Source of the DNA: Verrucomicrobiia bacterium
GTDB taxonomy: Bacteria; Verrucomicrobiota; Verrucomicrobiia; JABWAM01
DNA: 5,856 bases
NCBI GenBank assembly: GCA_013360985.1
Contig: JABWAM010000156.1
Location: 1-5,856, forward strand
Direction of reading: 5' to 3'
The translations under genes and the position numbers were made by a program. Under the pieces are notes generated by a model. The model did no database searches and had not been told where the DNA came from. It saw only the letters and a list, made by a program, of their open reading frames with translations. Positions within the stretch are counted from its first letter, which is position 1. Every line of letters begins with the position of its first letter. Shown here piece by piece: positions 1 through 5,737 of this stretch.

Positions 1-135
1 CCCTCGCCACATTTTGGGCTCAAGCCGCGGCCGCGGCGCCGCCGGCGGCGGCGCCCTCCCTCGCTTCGCGACCGAGCGGATTTTTCCCAAGCACGGACGG
101 TGGAAAGGTAGGGCGAGGCCGCCGGCCGAGCCGCT
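1..135 (+). repeat. Truncated copy A of the ~300-bp interspersed repeat
   Basis: This stretch matches the core of copy B (194-325) almost base for base, starting with CCCTCGCCACATTTTG at position 1 (194 in copy B) and ending at GCCGAGCCG (about 133; 325 in copy B). It differs at a few positions around 17-22, 88-98 and 104-111 and has one extra base. The left end is cut by the window edge, so its head cannot be seen. Its right side lacks the roughly 110-bp tail that copies B and C carry and runs straight into the terminal CTCCCAAATCC of copy B. It keeps the CCGCGGCCGCGG palindrome and the following GC hairpin, but the second arm of the outer CGCCCTCCCT stem carries a mismatch. No coding function is apparent; frames open here are low-complexity Arg/Pro translations of the GC-rich repeat. 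Confidence 0.8.
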
Positions 136-437
136 CCCAAATCCCCGCGTAAGGCGTGGGGGGAGTCCATCCTCGGTCGAGGAACATGCGACGCCCTCGC
201 CACATTTTGTGGTGAAGCCGCGGCCGCGGCGCCGCCGGCGGCGGCGCCCTCCCTCGCTTCGCGACCGAGCGGATTTTCTTCAAGCGCGGACCGCGGAAGG
301 GAGGGCGAGGCCGCCGGCCGAGCCGTCGCACCCTTCGTGTGGGGAGTCGGAAATCTCGCACGCCCCACCCCTTCGATCCTCCATGGATGATGAGGAGGGT
401 GGCTCTCCGAAAATGGAATTGATCCGTGGATTTTGGG
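136..437 (+). repeat. Copy B of the ~300-bp repeat, full length, MITE-like
   Basis: A 302-bp unit begins CCCAAATCCCCGCG (136-149) and ends with GGATTTTGGG (428-437). Read on the other strand that end is CCCAAAATCCACGG, so the unit has imperfect terminal inverted repeats of about 10-13 bp. Inside, in order, are: a TCCTCG-GT-CGAGGA palindrome (170-183); a CCACA-TTT-TGTGG hairpin (200-212); a 12-bp palindrome CCGCGGCCGCGG (218-229); a perfect 9-bp GC stem with a 3-base loop (228-236 with 240-248); and a 10-bp outer stem CGCCCTCCCT/AGGGAGGGCG (245-254 with 298-307). A tail follows (326-437). A nearly identical inverted copy lies at 3276-3574. The tail end stops 10 bp past the stop codon of the aldolase gene. 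I see no transposase, no credible ORF and no clear target-site duplication. It may be a non-autonomous mobile element or a large structured intergenic repeat, possibly helping to end transcription. Confidence 0.82.
218..307. other. Nested GC-rich hairpin core of repeat copy B
   Basis: The core has a self-complementary 12-mer CCGCGGCCGCGG (218-229), a 9-bp perfect stem (228-236 with 240-248, loop GGC) and a longer-range 10-bp stem (245-254 with 298-307). These overlap and so cannot all form together. The outer stem is preserved perfectly in copy C (3406-3415 with 3460-3469). In copy C the inner palindrome differs at two bases but still gives a 7-bp stem. There is no U-tract, so this is not a textbook intrinsic terminator. 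The structure could act in DNA (cruciform, protein site) or in RNA (transcript 3'-end protection). Confidence 0.55.
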
Positions 438-447
438 CGAACGGCGG

Positions 448-1440
448 TCAAGGCTCTTCCACCAACGCATCGAAAAATTTGACGACTTCGCGATAATCGG
501 CGCCTTCCATAAACTTCATCGCCGCGCGCGGGTGTTGGTTCAGACGTCCCGTGAGCATGTAGGGAATCGCAAATCCCCAGCGCAGCGTCTCGCGCATCGG
601 TTCGACATGTTTCTGGACGCACTCGAGGATCGGACGGAGGCGGAACTTCGGGTTGCGGAGAAAGCCCAGGAGCAACTCCAGCGGACAGTTGCCCGCGCCG
701 CGGCCGAGCCCGGCGAGGGTCGCGTCGAGGCGATTCGCACCGAGGATGATCGCCTCGATCGTGTTCGCGTAGGCAAGCTGCAAGTTGTTGTGGGTGTGGA
801 TGCCGACCTCTTTGCCGGCGGGTTTCGCGTGCTTCAAAAAGAGCTTCATCAGGTCGTCAATCTGCTCGCGATACAACGATCCGAAACTGTCCACCACGTA
901 GATCGTTCCCACCTCGGACGCCGCGAAGGCGTCGAGCGCGCTCTCCACCTCCGCTTCCGTCAGGGTCGAAATGGCCATCAGGTTCACCGTCGTCTCATAC
1001 CCTTTGGCGTGCGCGTCCTTGATCATGTCGAGGGCGATCGGGACTTGATGGATGTAGGTCGCGACGCGGATCATGTCGAATACGCTCTTCTCCCGCGGGA
1101 GGATGTCCGTGTGGTAATCGGTGCGCTCAGCGTCGGCCATCACCGAGATCTTGAGGCGCGGATCTTTCTCGCCGATGACCCGGCGGACATCGTCTTCGTC
1201 GCAGAACTTCCACGGCCCCGACGCCGCGCCCGCGTGGAGTTTGCGCGACGCCTTGTAGCCCATCTCCACGTAGTCCACTCCTCCTTCGAGGCAGGCGCGA
1301 TAGACCGCCCCCACGAACTCCTCGGCGAAGCGATGGTCGTTCATGAGGCCGCCGTCGCGCACGGTGCAGTCGAGGACCTTGATTTCCGGACGATACGAAA
1401 TCCAACCTTTGGCGCCGGTCGCGGGAGATTTTTCAGGCAT
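448..1440 (-). CDS. HMGL-like / DRE-TIM metallo-aldolase domain protein, substrate unknown
   Basis: The 330-residue protein is a single TIM-barrel of the HMG-CoA lyase/4-hydroxy-2-oxovalerate aldolase superfamily. The strand-1 signature LDCTVRDGG (residues 23-31) supplies the Arg28-Asp29 pair expected for catalysis and metal binding. GIHTHNN (213-219) supplies the HxH metal ligands. GLGRGAGNCPLE (244-255) matches the family's C-terminal barrel motif, with Asn251 a probable ligand. Known members split or join C-C bonds with a divalent metal and a pyruvate-type enolate. The substrate cannot be read from the sequence. No acylating aldehyde dehydrogenase partner (as in DmpG-DmpF) lies beside it, so a role in meta-cleavage catabolism is not supported. 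I chose ATG at 1440 because the conserved barrel starts about 20 residues later. In-frame ATG at 1530 and TTG at 1548 would add 30 or 36 low-conservation residues, and no start has a clear Shine-Dalgarno. It is divergent from the desaturase and ends 10 bp from repeat copy B. Confidence 0.88.
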   Translation of the reverse strand: MPEKSPATGAKGWISYRPEIKVLDCTVRDGGLMNDHRFAEEFVGAVYRACLEGGVDYVEMGYKASRKLHAGAASGPWKFCDEDDVRRVIGEKDPRLKISVMADAERTDYHTDILPREKSVFDMIRVATYIHQVPIALDMIKDAHAKGYETTVNLMAISTLTEAEVESALDAFAASEVGTIYVVDSFGSLYREQIDDLMKLFLKHAKPAGKEVGIHTHNNLQLAYANTIEAIILGANRLDATLAGLGRGAGNCPLELLLGFLRNPKFRLRPILECVQKHVEPMRETLRWGFAIPYMLTGRLNQHPRAAMKFMEGADYREVVKFFDALVEEP

Positions 1441-1668
1441 GGCGTTTTGAGAAAAGCGAGGTTCGGTGAGCGGATGGTTCTCCGTCGGTTTCGCGCGGAT
1501 GCCCCTCGCCTCCGCAAAGCTGTTACCCATGATCGCGCGCGGGTTCAACCTGAAACCGCGCGATGCCCCAGATCCCCGCGCCTCCGCGCGGCGCCGATAG
1601 ATCGGAAAGGCTTTCGAGGGAAGATTTCATCTTGGGAGCGGGAAAGATCCAGGCTAGATTCGCGCCGC
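1441..1668. promoter_or_regulatory. Divergent intergenic region between aldolase and desaturase
   Basis: These 228 bp must contain the promoters of both divergent genes unless the aldolase starts upstream at 1530 or 1548. I see no convincing -35/-10 pair on either strand. Two dyads stand out. One is ATCGCGCG (1532-1539) paired with CGCGCGAT (1557-1564), enclosing a smaller GGTT-C-AACC dyad (1542-1550). The other is AAGAT-TTC-ATCTT (1621-1633), about 36 bp before the desaturase ATG. Either could be an operator for a dimeric regulator. In such GC-rich DNA the CG-only dyad may also be chance. Confidence 0.4.
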
Positions 1669-3183
1669 ATGTCGTCCAAAACCGCAATTGTCATCGGCGC
1701 CGGCCTCGGCGGGATGGCTTCCGCCATTCGCCTCCGCCGCGCGGGCTGGAAGGTGGTCGTCCTCGAGAAAAATATGCGGGTCGGCGGCAAGCTGGATTGC
1801 CACGCCGCCGGAGGGTTTCTTTGGGACATCGGGCCGACGATGCTCACCCTGACTCCGGTGTTGACCGAACTCTTCGAGCACGCCGGCCAGCGGCTCGAGG
1901 ACTATTTGGAGCTTGTCCCCGTGGACCCGATCTGCCGCAGCTTTTTCCCCGACGGAAAAGTCCTGAATACGTGGGCGAACGCGCACCTCTTCAAAATCGA
2001 GATCGCGCGGCAGGAGCAGGACCAAGGGCAGGCCCTCGAAGGCTTCCTGCGCTACGCGCGGCGTCTCCACGATCTGGGAGGCGAAGCGTGGCTCTATCAT
2101 CCCCCGCGCACGCCGCTCGATTTCTTGCGCTGGAATTTCCTCAAGCGCATCGGCGGCCTCCCCGCGGTGCTCGGCCGCAAATCCTTGGCCGCGGTCGTCG
2201 CGCGCCGCTTCAAGAGTCCGCATGTGCGGCGGATTTTCGAGCGCTACGCCGCCTGGGTCGGATCTTCGCCCTTTTGGACGCCCTCGCTCTTCAACCTCAT
2301 CGCCTACATCGAGATTCAGGGAGGAGGTTGGTACTTGCGCGGAGGCCTTTTCCGCCTCGCCGAGGCGCTGGAAAAATGCGCGCGGGAAATGGGCGTCGAA
2401 TTCGTCTTCGACGCCGAGGTTTCTTCGGTGCTCCTCGATCGCTCCGGTCGCTTCGGCGCGGCGCGCGCGCGCGGCGTCGTTGTCAAAAACTACATCGAGA
2501 TGAAGGCTGACGCGGTGGTGGCCAATGCTGATCCTCTCCACGTGTGGAACCGCCTGCTCCAGGGATTCCCGCGCGCGCCCGCGGTCTTCCGCCGCCTTCA
2601 GAAACGCCCGTTTTCGCTCGCTCCCTTCATCCTCCTCTGGGGCGTCAAACACCGCTATCCGCAACTCGCGCATCACAACGTCTTTTTCTCGCCCGATTCC
2701 CGCGCCGAATTCGACGACATCTTCCTCCGCCATCATCCCTCGAAGACGCCCACGATCTACGTGGGGATCTCGGCGCGCACCGATCCGACGCAAGCGCCGC
2801 CGGGGCAGGACAACTACGTCGTCCTCGTCAACACCCCGCCGATCGAGCCGGATCATCACTGGGACAAAGAACGCGCGAGCTATCGCGATGTGATCCTGCG
2901 CCGCCTCGAAGGCCTGGGGCTCGACGCCCTCGGCGATCATCTCGTCTACGAAAAGATCATCACGCCCGCCGATTTTTCGGCGCGCACCCACGCCTTTCGC
3001 GGCGCGATCCACGGCCATGCCTTTCATTCGCGCCGCGACGTGCTCGCGCGCCCGCGCGCCCGCTGCCCCGGAATTCGCGGGCTTTACCTCGTCGGAGGCG
3101 GCGCGCGTCCGGGAGGCGGAATTCCCCTCGTGCTGCTCTCCGCGCAACGGGCCGTCGGAGCGGTTCTCGAAGACGCCGACTAA
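1669..3183 (+). CDS. FAD-dependent carotenoid desaturase (CrtI/CrtN/CrtD family)
   Basis: The 504-residue protein has the usual length of bacterial phytoene-desaturase-type enzymes. Residues 6-40 form an N-terminal dinucleotide fold: IGAGLGG (9-15), then VVVLEKNMRVGGK with the acidic residue that binds the FAD ribose. A substrate-domain motif GGGWYLRGGLFRLAEAL (218-234), VVANADP (283-289), and RYPQLAHHNVFF (329-340) are family hallmarks. The C-terminal FAD-closing motif is GLYLVGGGARPGGGIPLVLLS (471-491). The family introduces or isomerises double bonds in phytoene-like C30/C40 chains at the membrane. The GGGxxPGGGIPLVLLS form recalls CrtD/CrtN-like members as much as CrtI, so I give no symbol. 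The His usual in the THPG of this motif is Arg here. No crtB or other carotenoid gene is in view. The ATG at 1669 starts right at the Rossmann fold; the frame stays open far upstream only because it is antisense to the aldolase. A small CGGAA-CGA-TTCCG dyad lies downstream (3247-3259), without a U-tract. Confidence 0.9.
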   Translation: MSSKTAIVIGAGLGGMASAIRLRRAGWKVVVLEKNMRVGGKLDCHAAGGFLWDIGPTMLTLTPVLTELFEHAGQRLEDYLELVPVDPICRSFFPDGKVLNTWANAHLFKIEIARQEQDQGQALEGFLRYARRLHDLGGEAWLYHPPRTPLDFLRWNFLKRIGGLPAVLGRKSLAAVVARRFKSPHVRRIFERYAAWVGSSPFWTPSLFNLIAYIEIQGGGWYLRGGLFRLAEALEKCAREMGVEFVFDAEVSSVLLDRSGRFGAARARGVVVKNYIEMKADAVVANADPLHVWNRLLQGFPRAPAVFRRLQKRPFSLAPFILLWGVKHRYPQLAHHNVFFSPDSRAEFDDIFLRHHPSKTPTIYVGISARTDPTQAPPGQDNYVVLVNTPPIEPDHHWDKERASYRDVILRRLEGLGLDALGDHLVYEKIITPADFSARTHAFRGAIHGHAFHSRRDVLARPRARCPGIRGLYLVGGGARPGGGIPLVLLSAQRAVGAVLEDAD

Positions 3184-3275
3184 CCGCCTTCCGCGGACGG
3201 CGAGGATGGCGGTCCCGACCGACGGATCCGCGATTCGCGCCTGAGCCGGAACGATTCCGTGGACGCCATGCCTCT

Positions 3276-3574
3276 CCCAAATCCACGGATCCGCTCGATT
3301 TTCAGAGAGCAATCCTCCTCATCATCCATCGAGGATCGGAGGGGTGGAGCGTGTCGAGATTTCCGACTCCCCACAGGAAGGGTGTGACGGCTCGGCCGGC
3401 GGCCTCGCCCTCCCTTCCGCGGTTCGCGCTTGAAGAAAAATCCGCTCGGCCGCGAAGCGAGGGAGGGCGCCGGCGGCGGCGGCGCCGCGGCCGCGGCGCG
3501 AGTCCAAAATGTGGCGAGGCGTCGCATGCTCTTCGATCGAGGAGGGACTCCCCCACCCCTGAGCGGAGATTGGG
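3276..3574 (-). repeat. Copy C of the ~300-bp repeat, inverted relative to copies A and B
   Basis: The reverse complement of this stretch aligns along nearly its whole length with copy B (136-437); by eye about nine in ten bases agree in the core and tail. The terminal repeats are CCCAAATCCACGG at 3276-3288 and, on the opposite side, GGAGATTGGG (3565-3574). The outer CGCCCTCCCT/AGGGAGGGCG stem is intact (3406-3415 with 3460-3469). The tail end faces the desaturase stop codon 92 bp away, just as the tail of copy B faces the aldolase stop, so both copies have the same orientation relative to the upstream gene. The head end lies 57 bp before the nuoH ATG, so any nuoH promoter must be inside this repeat, in the short gap after it, or further upstream. 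No ORF here is credible. Confidence 0.82.
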
Positions 3575-3631
3575 GAGGAATTGAAAGGGGTTGAAGGAGG
3601 CGGCAAGCTGCGGCAAGTTGTCGGGCTTTCG
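3575..3631 (+). promoter_or_regulatory. nuoH leader with purine-rich SD-like sequences
   Basis: The leader contains GGAGG at 3574-3578 (straddling the repeat end) and a strong anti-16S match AAGGAGG at 3594-3600. Neither is at normal spacing from the ATG at 3632, the second being about 31 bp upstream. An in-frame TTG at 3581 is only 2 bp from the first GGAGG. An in-frame CTG at 3608 lies 7 bp after AAGGAGG. A near-perfect 10-bp tandem duplication (CGGCAAGCTG, CGGCAAGTTG; 3601-3620) follows. I see no clear -10 box. The translation start of nuoH is therefore not fully settled. Confidence 0.4.
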
Positions 3632-4849
3632 ATGTACGCGTGGTTCGACCAGATTTTCGTGCGCTTCGGCGAGGCCGTCCTCGGATGGGTCACGGCGTAT
3701 TTTCCGGGCGGGGAACCGCTCGCCCGCATCCTTCTGAGTGTCGGGCCGATCGCGATCATTTTCCCGCTGATCTTCGCGGCGACCACCTGGGCGGAGCGCA
3801 AACTCCTCGCCCGCATCCAGAACCGCCTCGGCCCGAACCGGGTCGGCCCCGCGGGCATCCTCCAGCCGGTCGCCGACGGGATCAAGACGCTCACGAAAGA
3901 GGACATCGTCCCCGAACGCGCCGACCGCCTCATCCACACGCTCGCGCCGATCCTCGTGATGGTCCCCGCCTTTCTCGTGCTCTCCGTGCTGCCGATGGGA
4001 CGCAACATGACGGCGGCGAACCTGCACATCGGCGTGCTCTTCTTCTTCGCCGCCGGCTCGATCAGCCAGATCGCCATCTTCATGGCGGGCTGGGGTTCGC
4101 GCAACAAGTACTCGCTCCTCGGCGGCATGCGCGCCATCGCCCAGATGGTTTCCTACGAAATCCCCTTCATCCTCTCCGCGCTGACGGTGGTGATGGTCGC
4201 GGGAACGCTTTCGACCACGGAGATCGTGGCCTCCCAGAGCCTCGCGCTCGCCGCCGCGCCGGACGCGGGCCTGCTCGCCCGCGCCGCCGTCCACCTCGCA
4301 AACACCGTGGGCGGCTGGTATCTCCTCCAGCCATGGGGACTGTCCGGTTTCCTGATCTACTTCGTCGCGGGTCTCGCGGAACTGAACCGTTCCCCCTTCG
4401 ACATCCCCGAGGGCGAATCGGAGATCATCGCGGGGCATCACACCGAATACTCGGGCTTCAAGTTTGCGCTCTTCTTCATGTCGGAATACATCTCGATGGT
4501 GGCGGTCTGCGGGCTCGGCGCGACCCTTTTCCTCGGCGGCTGGCTCGGGCCGAAACCGATCCCGTCGTGGGGCTGGTTTTTCCTCAAGGTCTTCGCCCTG
4601 ATGGGCGTGATGATCTGGGTGCGCGGAACCTTTCCGCGGATGCGCGTGGATCAACTCATGACCTTCGCCTGGAAGTTCCTCCTGCCGCTCGCGCTCGTGA
4701 ACGTCCTGGCGGCGGGGCTCTGGATGTATCTCCCCTCGCGCGCCGCCGCCTGGCTCCTCGGCGGCGCGCTCATGGGCGCCGCCTACTACGGCCTCTGCCG
4801 CCTCGTCCGCCCGCCCAAGACCGGCCCGCGCAGCTATCGCTACGCCTGA
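3632..4849 (+). CDS. nuoH: NADH-quinone oxidoreductase subunit H (complex I, ND1 homologue)
   Basis: NuoH is the membrane subunit that joins the hydrophilic arm of complex I to the proton-pumping arm and forms much of the quinone chamber. The 405-residue product is strongly hydrophobic with about eight or nine membrane segments. Family signatures are all present: AERKLLARIQNRLGPNRVGP (54-73), SYEIPF (174-179), the acidic quinone-site loop around AELNRSPFDIPEGESE (249-264), and EYSGFKFALFFMSEY (272-286). Residues 373-393 look like an extra C-terminal helix, making it longer than the E. coli protein (about 325). ATG 3632 was chosen because homologues begin close to the first helix; upstream in-frame CTG (3608) or TTG (3581) would add 8 or 17 residues. 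It leads the operon in view, with a 4-bp gap to nuoJ. nuoI, often the next gene, is missing from this position. Confidence 0.96.
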   Translation: MYAWFDQIFVRFGEAVLGWVTAYFPGGEPLARILLSVGPIAIIFPLIFAATTWAERKLLARIQNRLGPNRVGPAGILQPVADGIKTLTKEDIVPERADRLIHTLAPILVMVPAFLVLSVLPMGRNMTAANLHIGVLFFFAAGSISQIAIFMAGWGSRNKYSLLGGMRAIAQMVSYEIPFILSALTVVMVAGTLSTTEIVASQSLALAAAPDAGLLARAAVHLANTVGGWYLLQPWGLSGFLIYFVAGLAELNRSPFDIPEGESEIIAGHHTEYSGFKFALFFMSEYISMVAVCGLGATLFLGGWLGPKPIPSWGWFFLKVFALMGVMIWVRGTFPRMRVDQLMTFAWKFLLPLALVNVLAAGLWMYLPSRAAAWLLGGALMGAAYYGLCRLVRPPKTGPRSYRYA

Positions 4850-4853
4850 ACGC

Positions 4854-5366
4854 ATGCGCGCGGTCTTCTATCTCATCGCGATCTGGACGGCGGCGAGCGG
4901 CCTGCTCGCCATCTCGCGCCGCAACATGATCCACTGCGCGCTCGCCCTCATCTCGTTCTTCGGCGGCATTGCGGCCCTGCTTTTCACGCTCCACGCGGAC
5001 TTCCTCGGCGCCGTCCAGATCCTCATCTACGTCGGCGCGATCTCCGTGCTCATCCTCTTCGCGCTCATGGTGACCCAGGACGCGAGCCGCCTCGGGGACC
5101 GCACCGCGCCGTTCAGCCGGGGCAAATGGACGGGATGGATCCTCGGCGCGCTCGTCTTCGGCATGCTCGGCTACGGCCTGAACTTCCTCGAATCCTCTCC
5201 GTCGCCCAACGCCGCCTCCATCCTGCCGGTCGCCGAGATCGGCCGCCTGCTGGTGACGCGCCAGGCCGTGCCGTTCCTCGCGATGGCCCTCCTCCTGACC
5301 GCCGCACTCGTCGGCTCGGCGGCCGTCGCAATCGAGGAACCCTCCGACGACGCCCAAGACCCCTGA
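4854..5366 (+). CDS. nuoJ: NADH-quinone oxidoreductase subunit J (complex I, ND6 homologue)
   Basis: NuoJ is a small membrane subunit of complex I whose third helix takes part in coupling quinone reduction to proton movement. The 170-residue product has about five hydrophobic segments (roughly 3-21, 27-46, 52-73, 93-113, 138-160). The diagnostic stretch ADFLGAVQILIYVGAISVLI (48-67) contains the Tyr59-Val-Gly61 motif of the helix-3 bulge region. Length is close to the family norm (E. coli about 184). The N-terminus RAVFYLIAIWTAASGLLAI fits helix 1 directly after the ATG, so the start is secure. Four bases separate it from nuoH and four from nuoK, consistent with translational coupling in one transcript. 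The C-terminal tail is short and acidic. There is no strong Shine-Dalgarno; the ribosome probably reinitiates from nuoH. Confidence 0.95.
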   Translation: MRAVFYLIAIWTAASGLLAISRRNMIHCALALISFFGGIAALLFTLHADFLGAVQILIYVGAISVLILFALMVTQDASRLGDRTAPFSRGKWTGWILGALVFGMLGYGLNFLESSPSPNAASILPVAEIGRLLVTRQAVPFLAMALLLTAALVGSAAVAIEEPSDDAQDP

Positions 5367-5370
5367 TCCG

Positions 5371-5679
5371 ATGCCCTCGCTCCACGAATACCTCCTCCTC
5401 GCCGCGGCGCTCTTCAGCATCGGACTCGCCGGGGCGCTCACGCGCCGCCACATCATCCTCGTCCTCGTGAGCATCGAGATGATGCTCAACGCCGCCAACG
5501 TGAACCTCGTCGCCTTCTGGCGCTACGGCAACCCGGCGGCGACGGACGGCGTGATGCTCGTCCTCTTCGGCATCGCGATCGCCGGCGCGGAGGCTGCCGT
5601 CGGCCTCGCCCTCCTCATCGCGATCTACCGCCGTTTTAGAACCTCCCGCATCGAGGAGGTCGCCCGCCTCAAAGGCTGA
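5371..5679 (+). CDS. nuoK: NADH-quinone oxidoreductase subunit K (complex I, ND4L homologue)
   Basis: NuoK is a three-helix membrane subunit that contributes to the proton path between NuoJ and the antiporter-like subunits. The 102-residue product matches the family length (E. coli about 100). Three hydrophobic segments are visible (about 4-21, 28-50, 60-85). The two functionally important membrane glutamates are kept: Glu36 in VSIEMMLNAANVN (33-45) and Glu74 in AIAGAEAAVGLAL (69-81). The ATG follows the nuoJ stop by 4 bp, which again suggests coupling. The C-terminal extension RTSRIEEVARLKG is charged and lies outside the membrane. Identification is firm. Confidence 0.97.
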   Translation: MPSLHEYLLLAAALFSIGLAGALTRRHIILVLVSIEMMLNAANVNLVAFWRYGNPAATDGVMLVLFGIAIAGAEAAVGLALLIAIYRRFRTSRIEEVARLKG

Positions 5680-5691
5680 CGCGCCGGCCGA

Positions 5692-5737
5692 TCCTTCTCC
5701 CATCCCTCCCCTTCCCTTTCCTCCGCCCACCGCTCCC
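5692..5737 (+). other. Pyrimidine-rich leader upstream of nuoL
   Basis: In the 46 bases immediately before the nuoL start only four are purines; the rest is a C/T tract with runs such as CCCTCCCCTTCCC. There is no Shine-Dalgarno-like sequence in it, and the other gaps in this operon are only 4 bp. It may be a ribosomal-protein-S1-type landing site or simply a slack spacer. I see no hairpin that would end transcription. Confidence 0.45.

Noticed and set aside
1..437. The repeat block as a CRISPR array.
   Set aside because: Units are about 190-300 bp with no short regularly spaced direct repeats, no spacers and no cas genes.
14..622. Overlapping Arg/Pro-rich frames on both strands through repeats A and B.
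   Set aside because: They are translations of the GC palindromes; the same peptides recur in copy C in other contexts, and no start signal supports them.
433..1668. In-frame open extension upstream of the desaturase, which would make a 916-residue protein.
   Set aside because: It is antisense to the well-supported aldolase gene, has no family features, and the Rossmann fold starts at 1669. Long antisense frames are expected in high-GC coding DNA.
3184..3275. Intrinsic terminator after the desaturase.
   Set aside because: Only short dyads (CGGAA/TTCCG at 3247-3259; CGGT/ACCG at 3210-3221) are present, without a following T-run.
1654..3312. A 552-residue minus-strand frame opposite the desaturase.
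   Set aside because: It mirrors the real gene, with Arg/Glu/Ala-rich composition and no recognisable motif.
3302..4855. A 517-residue minus-strand frame opposite nuoH running into repeat copy C.
   Set aside because: It is rich in His, Arg, Glu and Asp, as expected of the antisense of a membrane-protein gene; no domain is visible.
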